From: Ditylenchus dipsaci
Lineage: Eukaryota > Nematoda > Chromadorea > Rhabditida > Anguinidae
DNA length: 64,000 bases
NCBI GenBank assembly: GCA_004194705.1
Contig: SADC01001291.1
Coordinates: forward strand, 620,001-684,000
Reading direction: 5' to 3'
A program made the position numbers and the translations under genes. Below the pieces are notes generated by a model. That model was not told the DNA's origin. It saw only the letters and a program-made list of their open reading frames with translations, and did not search any database. Positions 1-10,865 of this stretch are shown piece by piece; position 1 is the stretch's first letter, and each line of letters opens with the position of its first letter.

Positions 1-660
1 GAGCACGTTAACTTCTATAAAAGAGGCTGCCTAGCGAGAGTGGTTATAAGCCACATATTATTTTACCAAAATCGTGTTCTGTATTCATATCATTAATTTT
101 CAGGTACAATGAGTCATTCAGGTAGCTTATTCACATTAAAGGGGAGGGACATTTTTCAGGTACAGTGAGTCATTCAGGTAGCTTATTCTCACTGAAGGAA
201 TTTTCTCATGGTCAGTTATTAGGTCAGTAATTAATAACTGAATGCTTCAGAACTCTGAACTTAATGCAGGAATCTAACCAGGTGCTATTCAAATAGCCTT
301 TTGTTGTCTCTTATCGACCGCATCACTGACTATAGAGCATGACTAGCACCTGTATAAATTCCTGAAGCATTCAGTCCTTAATTACTGACCTAATAACAAA
401 CCGTGAGAGAATTTCGTTAAAGGGGAGGGACTTTCATATACGCATCGCCCTAGGTCACAGGTTCGAATATCACTGGCTGCACACCCTATTTTGAAAGCCA
501 TTTCTGGAAATAATTCAAATCGATTTTTCGATAGTTTTCGGCCCTAGAAGTCAGTGAACTTGATATAAAAAATCAGATATAAAGAAGAACAGTTGACTAA
601 GGGCGATACGTATATGAAAGTTCCTCCCCCTTTAATGTGAATAAGCTACCTGAATTTGAT
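1..660. repeat. Nested inverted repeats, left edge
   Basis: A direct repeat of about 47 bp (99-145 and 152-199, TTTCAGGTACAATGAGTCAT) is followed by an inverted pair 198-250 / 361-417 (TAGGTCAGTAATTAATAACT). Outer inverted pieces CATTAAAGGGGAGGGAC at 119-153 and 618-655, and GGGCGATACGTATATGAAAG at 601 against 431-450. Bases 5-130 resemble the inner end of the long arms of the 38.2-41.0 kb element. Confidence 0.6.
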
Positions 661-923
661 CCAACGTTCCAAACGCCTGTGACACGCCTTTTCACGAGCC
701 CCCGAGATCTTCTTACTTGGATATGTTATAATTACCTAAAAAATAAGGAAATAAGTCATATAAAAGTATAAAAATTAAAGTAAAATAAGTGCCGTAAGAA
801 GACAGCTGAGTTTAAGAAAAAAACAGCATCAACCATTGAGAAAACAGTGAAAATTAGTGCAGTAACCGCGTTCACTACCGAGATTTATGCAGTCTGCACA
901 AAATATGCCTCAAAATAGTTGGT
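661..923. other. No feature seen
   Basis: AT-rich sequence without an open frame, inverted repeat or recognised element. Confidence 0.5.
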
Positions 924-947
924 TTGCTGGTAGGAAAAGCAATTAAC

Positions 948-1045
948 AAAAAAGGCGGCCAATTTTTCAAAAAAGGCGGCCAAATTCTATTTTTTTATTA
1001 TGAATTTAAAAAAGGCGGCCAAAAAAATAAAAAAGGCGGCCAAAT
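948..1045 (+). repeat. Four direct copies of AAAAAAGGCGGCCAA
   Basis: AAAAAAGGCGGCCAA-like units start near 948, 970, 1008 and 1030, at irregular spacing of 20-40 bp. An open frame runs through them (KKGGQ repeats) but its composition is only the repeat read through. Confidence 0.6.
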
Positions 1046-1059
1046 TCTCACATTTGGTG

Positions 1060-2030
1060 GTACATTTCTATTTGAGCCTATATTAAACTGTTTTGGGATT
1101 CATCCTGTTCTAGCCAAAAATAATTGCAGCCATAACTTTTTAATTTTTGATTTCTTAATGAGACAAATACTTTGCTACAGTTTTTCTTTGTTCAAAGACT
1201 GTTATGTGTATAATTGGTCGAAAATTATAATTTTGGGATCGGTAACGGTAAAAGTTAATAAATGCACCTAAAAGTAGTTTATTCGTATATAATCAAGCCG
1301 AAAAATAGCTACCGTATTTCCTCTAATTAGCCGGTAGCTGGTAAAAAACATTAACTAGATTAAAAAAGGGTATTAAATTTAAAAGGGTATTTTTATTGTC
1401 AAGAGGTTGAAAAGTCAAAGTTCGTAGAAATTATAGTTTTGTAAAAATGGGCCATGACTAAATTTTTAAAGTGCGTAAAAGAAAATACGGATTGAATATC
1501 CACTTTTGCAGAGTTGTTCTGCAATAAAATTCTGTACCAGAATACACATTTGTCACGGCTGTATCGGTTTTCGTCATTCCCCGTTTCGAAATGCGCGAGT
1601 TTCAAAAATGTCCGTTTTCGTCCTTTTCCTAATTTCGTCATTTGCTGCATCGACATTTGTCGTTTTCAGGGGCTTTTTGAAAATTTCCCATTCTCGGCAA
1701 GGTAAGTTTGGGAATTTGAGTTCAACAAAAAAAATGAGCTTGGAAATTTGAGTTTTTTTGGAGAAATGAGTATGGGAAATTTTTGTTTTTGGAGGCATCG
1801 GTGATTTCACACTTTTTCTTGGAAAGCTTAGTTATAGGTCGATTTCGCCCCTATACTAACTTATGTATATGTTCTTATCAATCGTTTTCTATATCATTGT
1901 GGATGTAACAGCTTACTTTTTTTAGCTATCTAATGTGGTGGGTAACTTACAGTTTAAAAAATATGTAAGTAAACACTAAGCGTTTCACTTAGTCTAGAGG
2001 CTTCTTCGAAGCCTCCGATTTCTCACCTAA
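1060..2030. other. Gene-free stretch with a dispersed repeat fragment
   Basis: 1309-1335 has TACCGTATTTCCTCTAATTA, one end of the common MITE. 1548-1605 (CGTCATTCCCCGTTTCGAAA) recurs inverted at 4500-4560. No gene is supported; overlapping short frames on both strands here read the same repeat. Confidence 0.45.
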
Positions 2031-3460
2031 CCACTCTACAGGCCTATCTGCCCTACTGGTACAGCTACCTACTTTACTGGAACACCTACCCAGCCTACTG
2101 ATACACGTACTCATCTTACTGGCTTATATTCTCACTCTGCAGGCATACCTACTGACCCTCCTGCAGGAGCACCCACCTCAGGAATTGGGGTTGCTATTGA
2201 TGAAATCGGTATTTTGGCCCTATGAAACCATGTTTCCTATGCATTTTTAAGCATGACAGCATGAAAAAAATTCAATTTTTGAAAAATTTTTAGGCCATCC
2301 AGGTGGATATCCATTTGACCCAGTGGTAGCTGCCCAAAGTTTTGGCGTTAAAGTGGCTAAAATAAACATATTACCAGTATGTGTCATAACTTTTCGCGTT
2401 TTTTTCAAATTTTTAGTCAGAATTGATTTTTTTTCTTTTTCGCATATTTCTTCATTTCTTTCATAAAAAATCATTTCCAAATAACAGTGAAATCTTTATT
2501 CAAGGCAACGCATAACATGGAGCCCAAGGCAAAAGTTCCCATCCCAGTTCGGCTATTTTTCGGTGTGTGACCTTAAATTGAAATTATCAGTAATCAGTGG
2601 TAGTAAAACACATTAAAACTTTGGCATCGTGCGATGGGGCACGGTCGTGAAGGAAGAGCACATGCTCTGGTCGACGATGTGGGCGGGCAGAAAATCATAT
2701 TTCAATGAAGAATGAAGAATTCAAATAAAGAATTTTATGAAGAAATATGCGAAAAAGAAAAAAATCGATTCTGACTAAAAATTTGAAAAAAAAAACGCGA
2801 AGAGTTATGACACATACTGGTAGTCTCAAAAAACCGAATTCGCCACACGATTTCACGTGTGATAGAATGATTTTATGTTTGGATATAACTGCTTTGTATT
2901 TTTCATGCCAGCCAGGTAGATATCCACCTACGGAAGGGTACCCACCTCAGTTTTCAAGCTCCTGCTGGGCAAAATCGTAATTTTGATCCTCAGAAACCTG
3001 ATTGCTTACACAATTTTAGGTTAGGTAAAATGGTTTGTTTTGATTGAGACTAACTTTTATTTTTCAGGCCATCCAGGTGGATTATTCATGTGAACCAGGT
3101 AGTACCCACCCAGGTTGTGTGGTCTGGGTGGGTGAAATCGTTATTTTGGTCTCTACAAGCCAAATTTCCCATACGATTTTGCGTATGAAAGCATAGTTTG
3201 CTTTTCGAATTGGCTAAATTTTATTTTTCAGGTCATCCAGGTGGTTATCTATTTGACCCTAGGGTACCTACCTTAGGTTTCGAGGTTTGGATGAGTAAAA
3301 TCGAAGCTGCGGTCTTATCAAACCAGATTCGACACACGATTTTAAATCAGAAAAAGTACTTTTTTTTTAACTTTTCTAGGCTTATTTTTTTCAGATGATC
3401 CACGTTGATATCCAGTTACTTAAAAGTACCTACCCAGATTTCGGGGTTAGATAAATGAAG
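2031..3460 (+). pseudogene. Decayed array of tandemly duplicated short exons (Gly/Pro/Thr-rich protein)
   Basis: After a Thr/Pro-rich stretch (2042-2135, PTGTATYFTGTPTQPTDTRT) come exon-like units starting at 2145, 2294, 2912, 3068, 3232 and 3395. Each follows a 3' splice site (TTTTTCAG, TTTTTAG) and begins GGCCATCCAGGTGGATATCC or a variant (GHPGGYPFDP). The following intron start (TGAAATCGGTATTTTGGCC) is also shared, so exon plus intron was duplicated as a unit. Several units contain stops (3068 copy), so the array is probably not functional. Confidence 0.5.
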
Positions 3461-3615
3461 TAAAAATTTTGGTCCTATCAAAACCCGATTCTCTCAAAAA
3501 TACCATTTTTCAAATATTTGAATCTATTCGGCTCCCTTGTCAGTAGTCATCGAGGCAAGTAAAAAATGACATTAAACAAGGATATCTTGAAAAAGTGATT
3601 GAAGACAGTGGTCCC

Positions 3616-4475
3616 TAGAGTTGTGAAATGGACATATGTCCGGGCATATGTCCGAACATATGCCCGGACATTTTAGAAAATGTCCCGTTAACTAAAAATC
3701 GGACATTTTCTTGTTGTTTTTGTCTCAGCGATTATTTTATTACTCTTTGTCCGGCAAAATCATTCTTCACTTCTGCTCGCTGAAATTCTTCTAATTTCTG
3801 CTTATAATTATGTTTCAGGTTGCCATGTCTAAGCCTCTCGCCTGGTGCTGGGGATAGCTGTCGATAAGAGGAGATACGCATGGGATGCTATCAACACGAT
3901 GCATGCCCTAACTTACTGGAAGGCCTGGTTCTCGGATTCACTTATCTGCAAGGTGGTTGAAATGCTACATAACGTCTCCATATCTGCTGCACCAATTTAA
4001 CGGAACTGGTCACTACGAGGAGAATCCATACAAAGCTCCGGAACAGGTTGGTTATTTAATGCATGTTGCTTTTAAATGTATAGATCATTGTTGATCGCTT
4101 TTTGTTTTCTTCAGGATGAAGGAAGACACAGCAAGCAAAGTCGTCTTTATCAAGCACAATCTGCAGCTGGAGTACAGGGATCTCTTCAAGAAGGTACGAC
4201 AGTCGGAACAAGATGAGGAGGCGGAGAGCGAAGAAGAAAACCAAGAACGGAATCTATCGAATGAATTTGAACTGTTGTTGAATGATATCGAGAATAGTGT
4301 TGTTTGTCCTTGGTTGTTGTCAATAAAGGTTATTTGTGCTCATTCTTGGCCTTTATCTTATTATAAGACATATTTACTCGGGTTAACAGAAAATGTCCGA
4401 ATTTCGGACATATGTCCGGACATATGCCCGGACATATGTCTGATTTAAAAATGTCCGGACATTTCCACAACTCTA
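3616..4475. mobile_element. hAT-like element with GGACATATGTCC subterminal motifs
   Basis: Ends TAGAGTTGTG / CACAACTCTA with an almost perfect 8-bp target duplication (GTGGTCCC and CTGGTCCC). Inside both ends the palindrome GGACATATGTCC recurs, three to four copies at 3630-3670 and 4400-4460. The interior has a short acidic open frame (4116-4275, SEQDEEAESEEENQER) that could be a transposase remnant, plus two apparent exons, but I recognise no domain. Confidence 0.7.
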
Positions 4476-5212
4476 CTGGTCCCCGATAATAGCAAATTTC
4501 CAAACTGGCGCATTTCGAAACGGAAAATGACGAAAACCAATACAGCCATTTGACACGCACCGTCCTCAGAGCTTTCAAAAAAAATTTCGGGTCAGGACAA
4601 ATAAGAACGATTATTTCAACTCTTCGTATTTCGTCTTTTGGAAGAAGTCGTCAGTTTACAGTGTAGAAAGGAGTTCGTCCATTTCGCGCCCGAGTCATTT
4701 CACGCCCTAGGACATTTCGCCAGGGATGAGCATTTTGCCTTTTTTGTAAATTAAAAAGGGCAAAAAGGGAAAAAATTCGCCCTTTTTTGATTATTTGCTA
4801 CTAGCGCCAAATTTTCGATATTTTCTAATTTAAAATTTCACGGTGTCTCTTGAATTTTAAGAGCATTATTTCAAGCAAACCGACCATTCTGAATATGAAT
4901 CTGTTTAAAAAAAGTGTGCAAAACTGCGAAACTACAAAATTTTCGGAATAAAAGTTGATGTGATAATCCATTTTTATGCAGCTTTTATTTTGACGGATTC
5001 ATATTCAGAATGGTCGGTTTGCTTTAAAAAATGCTCTTAAAATTTAAGAGACACTGTGAAATTTTAAATTGGAAAAATCGAAAATTTTAATTTGAATTTT
5101 TTTTCTCGCGGGGAATTTCAGGTCAGAGTGGGTTCATACTGAAATAGTGGTTTTAGAAGCAAATCGACCATGCTGAACCTGAATCCGACGTGTAATCCAA
5201 CAGTTTTGCATA
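4476..5212. repeat. Inverted-repeat element, arms 4806-4910 and 4990-5090
   Basis: Arms contain AAATTTCACGGTGTCTCTTG and CAAGCAAACCGACCATTCTG with their complements. A partial third arm follows at 5146-5200. No coding sequence is supported. Confidence 0.55.
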
Positions 5213-5466
5213 TACCGTATTTCCTCTAACTGCCGCCCCCCCTCTAATTGCCGCCCCCCCCTAACTTCAAGTGGTTCAAAACTCGTGTTTTCATTTAATG
5301 TTTGAGCTGTGTAAAAAGTGCCTGCGAGGGATTTCAAAAATCTAACAGGCACTTTTTACACAGCTCAAACAGTAAATGAAAACACGAGTTTTGAACCACT
5401 TTAAGTTTGAAAAAATCGCATGCTTCTAATTGCCGCCCCGGGGCGGTAATTAGAGGAAATACGGTA
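5213..5466. mobile_element. MITE, TACCGTATTTCCTCTAA family
   Basis: Ends TACCGTATTTCCTCTAA and TTAGAGGAAATACGGTA with C-rich subterminal stretches (TTGCCGCCCC) and an internal inverted repeat (CAAAACTCGTGTTTTCA). TA dinucleotides at the ends suggest the Tc1/mariner superfamily. Copies recur throughout the window. Confidence 0.75.
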
Positions 5467-5819
5467 CCATATTTTCTCTATTAAACGACCCCATTCTAAT
5501 AAACGCCCCCCGCTCCCTCTGAGGGGTATTGCAAAAAATAAACGTACACTCTCTAATAAACGCCCCCTCTTCAATAAATGCCCCTCCTTCAAGATTAACC
5601 TCAAGGTTAATTGTGGTTAATTGTACCACAATTAAAGGGGAGAAATTAGCGGCGATCTTTCAACATTGGTTTCTACTTTCATCCGGTACATCCTTAGGAC
5701 AGTATGAGGGATCTTTTTGGTCGCGGTATTTGTGTCGATATGCCTCAAACCCTATCTAAAGCCGTGAAGATCCTTGGACTTTTTGAAGGTGACAAAAAAG
5801 TAAAAGCCATGGTAGAAAC
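5467..5819. other. Repeat debris and an unidentified open stretch
   Basis: 5466-5600 has CTAATAAACGCCCCC-type repeats of a MITE end. 5704-5819 is open (RDLFGRGICVDMPQTLSKAV, GLFEGDKKVKAMVETR) up to the hAT MITE insertion and looks protein-like, perhaps a fragment of a broken gene or element. I do not recognise it. Confidence 0.3.
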
Positions 5820-5980
5820 TAGGGTTGCTGAAAAAGATATATGTCCGGACATTTATGGACATATGTCCGGACATATGTCCTGCAAAATGACATATGTTTT
5901 AGACATATGTTCATAAATGTCCGGACATATGTCCGGACATATGTCCATAATATAAATATCCGGACATTTAAGCAACCCTA
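5820..5980. mobile_element. hAT MITE of the GGACATATGTCC family
   Basis: 161 bp, ends TAGGGTTGCT / AGCAACCCTA, flanked by a perfect 8-bp duplication GTAGAAAC (5812-5819, 5981-5988). The body is almost wholly the motif GGACATATGTCC in repeated and variant form, the same motif as in the element at 3616-4475. Confidence 0.85.
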
Positions 5981-6053
5981 GTAGAAACATATGTTGAAAG
6001 GTATCCGTGAATGTCTCCTCTCCTTTAACTTCCTGGTTATTGTATTTTTCATG

Positions 6054-6325
6054 GATTGTTCACAAAGGTCGGAGTTAGAGTTGGAGTCGGAGTAAATCGT
6101 TATTGTGAACGCTTTTTACTCCGACTCTCACTCCAACTACAACGCTTTTCTATCATCAGCTACCTCGAAAGTGTAGATATTCTACAGAAGATGATAAAAT
6201 AGAATTTAGAATAAAAATTAGAATAAAAAATAATTTCGGTGTCAAAAAAATTAGCCGTGGTGAACCGTTCACAATTGGAGTTAGAGTAAAATTTACTTCA
6301 ACTTCACATATGGCGAACAATCCAT
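6054..6325. mobile_element. MITE with GGAGTTGGAGT motifs
   Basis: TGGATTGTTCACAAAGG at the left and GCGAACAATCCA at the right; inside, GGAGTCGGAGT and its complement recur. 60365-60461 has related ends (TGGCTCGTTCA / TGAACAAACCA) and the motif AGTTGGACTC, flanked by TTA. A Harbinger-like origin is possible. Confidence 0.5.
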
Positions 6326-6457
6326 TATTAATTACCCCTTTCCCTTCTTAATTTTCTGAGTGTTGAGTTAAAATTTTATTTGACAAGAAAAATTTAAGCA
6401 AGCTGATCAACGAACGAACACAAAATAGACAAACACGAAATACCGTAAATCCTCTAA

Positions 6458-7292
6458 CACTACGTGTCCAATGACGCGGCAAAAGTCGCAGTCACAGTGT
6501 GTGTCCAATGACGCGGAAAGGTGTTTTTGTCACACATTCACTTTTTTGTCACAGATTTACTCATTTCTGTCACAGATTGGATTCTCGACATTAAATCCAC
6601 AATTTTTAATTTTTTTGTGTGAAATTCAGGGTGGGCAAAGACCAGATGGCTCAGGACCCACTCCGGAATGGCCAAAAGGCCAAAATAATTGGTTTTCTGG
6701 GGGTTTACTAAAAGGGGAGTAAACTTTTTGAGAAAAACCGATTGAGCGGATCAGATTTCGGGTCCGATGGGCTTAATCACTCAGAATTCCAGGTTTATGG
6801 TGGTTTTGAGTGGTTCAGGGTGGAGTTGTGAGCGATTAAGCCCATCGGACCCGAAATCTGATCCGCTCAATCGGTTTTTCTCAAAAAGTTTACTCCCCCA
6901 TTAGTAAACCCCCAGAAAACCAATTATTTTGGCCTTTTGGCCATTCCGGAGTGGGTCCTGAGCCATCTGGTCTTTGCCCACCCCTGAATTTCACACAAAA
7001 AAATTAAAAATTGTTAATTTCGTGTCGAGACCAAGAAAGTCCGAAATACAAAATACAGTCACAGTGTGTGTCCAATGACGCGGAAAAGTGTGACTGCGAC
7101 TGTGACTGCGACGTAAATTCAAATCGATTTGAAGCGTCAGTCGCAGTCACAGTCGCAGTCACACTTTTCCGCGCTATTGGACACACACTGTGACTGCGAC
7201 TGCGACTCTGACTGCGACTGTTGATGTGTGTCCAATGACGCGGAAAAGTCGCAGTCGCAGTCACACTTTTCCGCGTCATTGGACACGTAGTG
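6458..7292. mobile_element. Harbinger-like MITE with TGCGACTG motifs
   Basis: Ends CACTACGTGTCCAATGACG and its complement, flanked on both sides by TAA (6455-6457, 7293-7295), the 3-bp target duplication typical of PIF/Harbinger. GTCGCAGTCACAGTC-type repeats fill the inner ends (6485-6500; 7090-7270). It contains the hAT foldback and itself split a mariner-type MITE. Confidence 0.7.
6627..6986. mobile_element. hAT foldback with CAGGGGTGGGCAAA ends
   Basis: Two near-perfect arms of about 155 bp (6627-6785 and 6832-6986) around a short loop. The end sequence CAGGG(G)TGGGCAAA is a common hAT terminus. It lies in the centre of a larger inverted-repeat element, so the flanks are themselves complementary and a direct target duplication cannot be judged. 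Confidence 0.7.
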
Positions 7293-8629
7293 TAATATAA
7301 GACCCCCACCCTAAATTCAAAAAACGTGTTTGTGGCATTGTGTTTTTGACCTACCATTGAAGATCGCTCTGGGGTAAATTACCACCTACTAGCTCGCGTT
7401 GGGCCCGGCTGCGCCGGGCCCTAACGCTCGCGGCCACGCTGCTTGATGAACCGGATATAAAAAATACTTTTTTTGTATACAACGCAATTCAAAACTAATC
7501 TCAATCATAAAACCAACACAAAAAGAAAAACACAAAGTAATTTCGCTCGGCACACGATCAACACAAATGGAACTACACCATTTTTGGACACTTTTATTTG
7601 ACAGTAACAACGACACCACAGGCATGACATTTCAAAACATTTCATTGGAGACAATTTTCAGAAAAAATCTGAACGACGGGCCTTCTTCACCGATGGAGGA
7701 TTAGCCAATGTTACCTCTTCATAGTTTCCGGTTACTCCTACCCACTCTCCAGGTACCCCTACACACTCCCCAGGTACCCCTACCCACTCACCTCACTCTC
7801 CTATCCTTACTTACCTGTGAATAGATTCCCTATTAACTCTCTCGATAAACCTACTACATCTGACTCGTTTATCCACTGTCCTGGTACACTCTCACCCACC
7901 CACTTGCTAATAGACAAAAAAACACAAACAAAAAATAAAATACAAACGAAAAAATACAAAACAAACAAAAAGCAGCTAGTAAACTCGTATATAAACAACT
8001 TTCCTCGCGAGACAAAAAAAGAAAATTCAAAAGGGCCAAAGAAAACCCAAATTCCAATTCCCTCTAAATGACCACCTCCATACTCTTTGACACATCCCCA
8101 CTTTAAAGTCGTCATTTCTCGCCAATTTTTTTTTTTAAATGAAGCTGAGATTCTGCGCTACACGAAAATATTTGCAAGCGCTCCGTCTGACCCACTTAGC
8201 TCCGAGATTTTGACTCTTTAAGCAAAAAATCACCAATTTGCTCAGTAAAACCCAAAAATTGAAACCGAAAAAATTTTCAAAACCAAAATCTAAAACTACC
8301 ATTCGACTCTTGAGATTTCAAGCTTCAATTTAAAAAAAAATGACCAAAAAACCAAACAAAAACACTCCAAAAAAATCAAAAACATCAAAAGTGAACAAAC
8401 AAACAAAACAGCTCTAATACTATATAGGAGATTTTGTAGCTCATCTCACTAGCTACAAGATGAGTGGTAACTTGTATAAGAGAATTCTTCAAAAGGCGGG
8501 TCGAAAATACAATGCCAAGAACATGATTTTGAATCACAGGGGGGGTCTTATATTAGAGGATTTACGGTAGTAATCATCGTCATTCACGCCTTATTTATTC
8601 CGCGTTTTCTTCTAGCTCGCTTTTTTCTA

Positions 8630-9495
8630 CTACACTCAAACCTCGATTTAACGACCCCCACCTCAAGTTCGTGCCCACCTAGGGTCCGACACTATTTTTA
8701 AGGACGAGACTTTTTTCTGCCCGCTTCTGGCTTTTTTCTGCCCGTTTTTGCTTCTTTCTGCCCGCTTTTTTGAAAGTGATCAAAAATAACCCCAATTTGT
8801 GATAATTTTTTCATTCTGAGCTGCACTGGTATAGAAAATTTCCTAAGGAATCCGAATTTATTTACAGAATTTCCAAAAAGCTTTTGGCTGCTGAGATGTG
8901 ACCATTTATTGCATGCAAGAAATTTTTTCGCCTAAATTCGGCAAAGTGGCCGAAGCTAGACAGCTAAGAGCTTTTTAGAAATTCTGTAAACAAATTCGGA
9001 TTCCTTAGAAAATTTTGTATACTAGTGCTGCTAAGAATAAAAAAAATTATCACCAATTGGGATTATTTTTGATCATTTTCAAAAAAGCGGGCAGAAAGAA
9101 GCAAAAACGGGCAGAAAAAAGCCAGAAGCGGGCAGAAAAAAGATTTATCCTACTTTTAACCCCATTTTCAAAATATTTTATTGATTCTTTTTTGACAGTC
9201 TGGTCGCAAATATCGTAAGGATTCCGATTTCGCTGATCGTTTTTCAAAACCCTAAAGTTTTCGCTATTAAACAACCAAAACCTCGATTTAACGACCCTCT
9301 AATTTTCAAAAGGGGGTCGTTAAATCGAGGTTTTGATTTTTTTTAAAGCAAAAACTTTAGGTTTTTGAAAAACGATCGGCGAAATCGGAATCCTTACGAT
9401 ATTTGCGACCAGACTGTCAAAAAAGAATCAATAAAATATTTTGAAAATGGGGTTAAAAATAGGATAAATCTTTTTTGTGCCCGCTTCTGGAAATT
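8630..9495. mobile_element. Pogo-like foldback with nested inverted repeat
   Basis: CAAACCTCGATTTAACGACC at 8639 is the same family end as at 14906. A perfect hairpin CTCGATTTAACGACCCTC / its complement is at 9285-9330. Inside, 8700-8775 and 9085-9145 hold inverted TTTCTGCCCGCTT repeats belonging to a second insertion. The right arm stops short near 9495. Confidence 0.6.
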
Positions 9496-9499
9496 TATG

Positions 9500-9837
9500 T
9501 CCCAGACCCCGGAACATGTGCGCAAACTCTTCATTAGTCACAACTTCCGTACGCTGGCCTACCCCAAGCCTAAGGGCTAAGCCTAAACTTGTTGTTTGCA
9601 AGGCTAGTTACAGCATTTTTTAAAGGTCGGATGCTTGGGGGGGGGGGGGGTATTCGCTACTAGCGCCTGATTTTCAATTAATTTTCGTTAAATCAAAAAT
9701 TTCGGATTCTGGAGGTGAATACTCATTTGGAGGAGATACCAGGCGGTCACCCTACCCAACCTGAGGATTACTGGTTTTATAAAAACTAGTTTATGACTAT
9801 TATTCAAGAAAAAATTATGTGTAAGGGAGGCAGATAG
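9500..9837. other. No gene; G-run and short repeat pieces
   Basis: 9627-9650 holds a run of about a dozen G. CTACTAGCGCCTGATTTTCAA at 9657 matches 4800. Nothing else is recognised. Confidence 0.4.
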
Positions 9838-10330
9838 CAAAGAAATAAGAAACAGACCTGGGGCGACCGATAGCTCAAATGGTTAGAGCGCCGACTTGCG
9901 AGGAGGATATCGTGGGATCGCACTATTTCCTAAACCTGTACAAAAGCCGTACGTGGCTACTGGCGTACTTTTACTGGTAGCAGCAAGTGGTTGGCAGTCT
10001 TCTATCGGCTGGGCAGTCCACCTCCTTTGGTTTTGGGATTAGCTGTCTGACCTGCCCTTGCCCCTCCTTTCGCTGATCACTTCCAGTGGGCATGCCTCCC
10101 CACTGGAATTCTTGCTGATTGAGAAGGCCACCGGCTACAAAGGGAAGTGCAGAGAGCACAGTTGGCCGGTAGTAGATAGTAATGGAAAAGACCGAGGACA
10201 GTCTTGTGGAAGGGAGATAGGTGTAAGGGAGGCAGATAGCAGAGAAATAAGAAACAGGCGTCGGGGATCGCACTTTCTCCCAGGCCTGTACAAAAGCTTA
10301 TGTCTGCTATCACCAGGATTTGGCTAAAGT
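9838..10330 (+). repeat. tRNA-like (SINE-type) repeat, partly duplicated
   Basis: 9868-9935 has an A box (TAGCTCAAATGGTTAGAGCG) and a degraded B box (GTGGGATCGCAC), like a tRNA or the head of a SINE; it lacks a closed cloverleaf. The flanking TGTAAGGGAGGCAGATAGCA and GGGATCGCACT...CCTGTACAAAAGC recur at 10210-10300 in direct orientation. Confidence 0.5.
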
Positions 10331-10840
10331 ACACTATAGCAAGCCCTTCCAAAATGGCCCAAAAGCATGTTTTTTTGCTGTTTTAATGCTCAGAATCCTT
10401 GGAACGTGTAGAAAACACGTTTTAAGGTGCAGGAAAGCCATTTTTAGAAAAAAAAAATTTTTGACCAAATTATGACTTTTTTTCCTTGGGGCCAAGGTAA
10501 ATTACCTATGGAGGGCACCTCGATGCCCTTTCGAATCCAATTTACATTTTCAAAAGATAGGATTTGAACATATTTTTGATAACGGGGACCTACCACATCG
10601 AGAAACTTTGGCACGCATACATTTTTATGCATCCGCAAAATGGGAGTGCACAAAGTGGGGCGAGCGCTAAATCTCCTAGGTCGCGAAATGTCCTATACCC
10701 TGTAGGGATATTTATTCAGCTCTATCTATTCATGTTTACAGCATATTTATCCGGTCACTAGTAATTACACATTATATGCCTTGCTCGAAACTTTTCAACC
10801 TTATTTTAAGAGAACCTAACTTGTCCAAATCAGAATCTCT
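10331..10840. other. Diverged copy of the hairpin-core repeat
   Basis: 10560-10650 (GATAACGGGGACCTACCACAT, TTTTTATGCATCCGCAAAAT) is a diverged copy of the core seen at 24.9, 43.2, 55.1 and 58.1 kb. No gene is supported. Confidence 0.4.
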
Positions 10841-10843
10841 CTA

Positions 10844-10849
10844 TTTATT
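10844..10849 (-). terminator. Poly(A) signal of the small membrane-protein gene
   Basis: AATAAA on the minus strand, 17 nt beyond the TAA stop at 10866-10868. Confidence 0.6.
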
Positions 10850-10865
10850 TATACACACATTCAAT

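Larger units (their letters stand above)
6441..8569. mobile_element. Mariner-type MITE (TACCGTAAATCCTC ends), interrupted
   Basis: The ends TACCGTAAATCCTCTAA (6441-6457) and TTAGAGGATTTACGGTA (to 8569) are inverted and TA-flanked. The Harbinger-like element broke the left end at TCTAA|TATAAG. The remaining 7296-8569 holds family sequence (GTGGCATTGTGTTTTTGACC) and further inserted sequence including a proline/threonine-type repeat at about 7735-7805 (PTHSPGT in one frame). No gene is supported in this stretch. Confidence 0.6.

Noticed and set aside
5838..5980. Repeated GGACATATGTCC resembling a CRISPR-like array
   Set aside because: No regular spacers, a eukaryotic setting, and the block is bounded by hAT ends and an 8-bp target duplication.
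9868..9935. Candidate functional tRNA gene
   Set aside because: The A box is good, but the B box and stems are degraded and the unit is part of a duplicated repeat.
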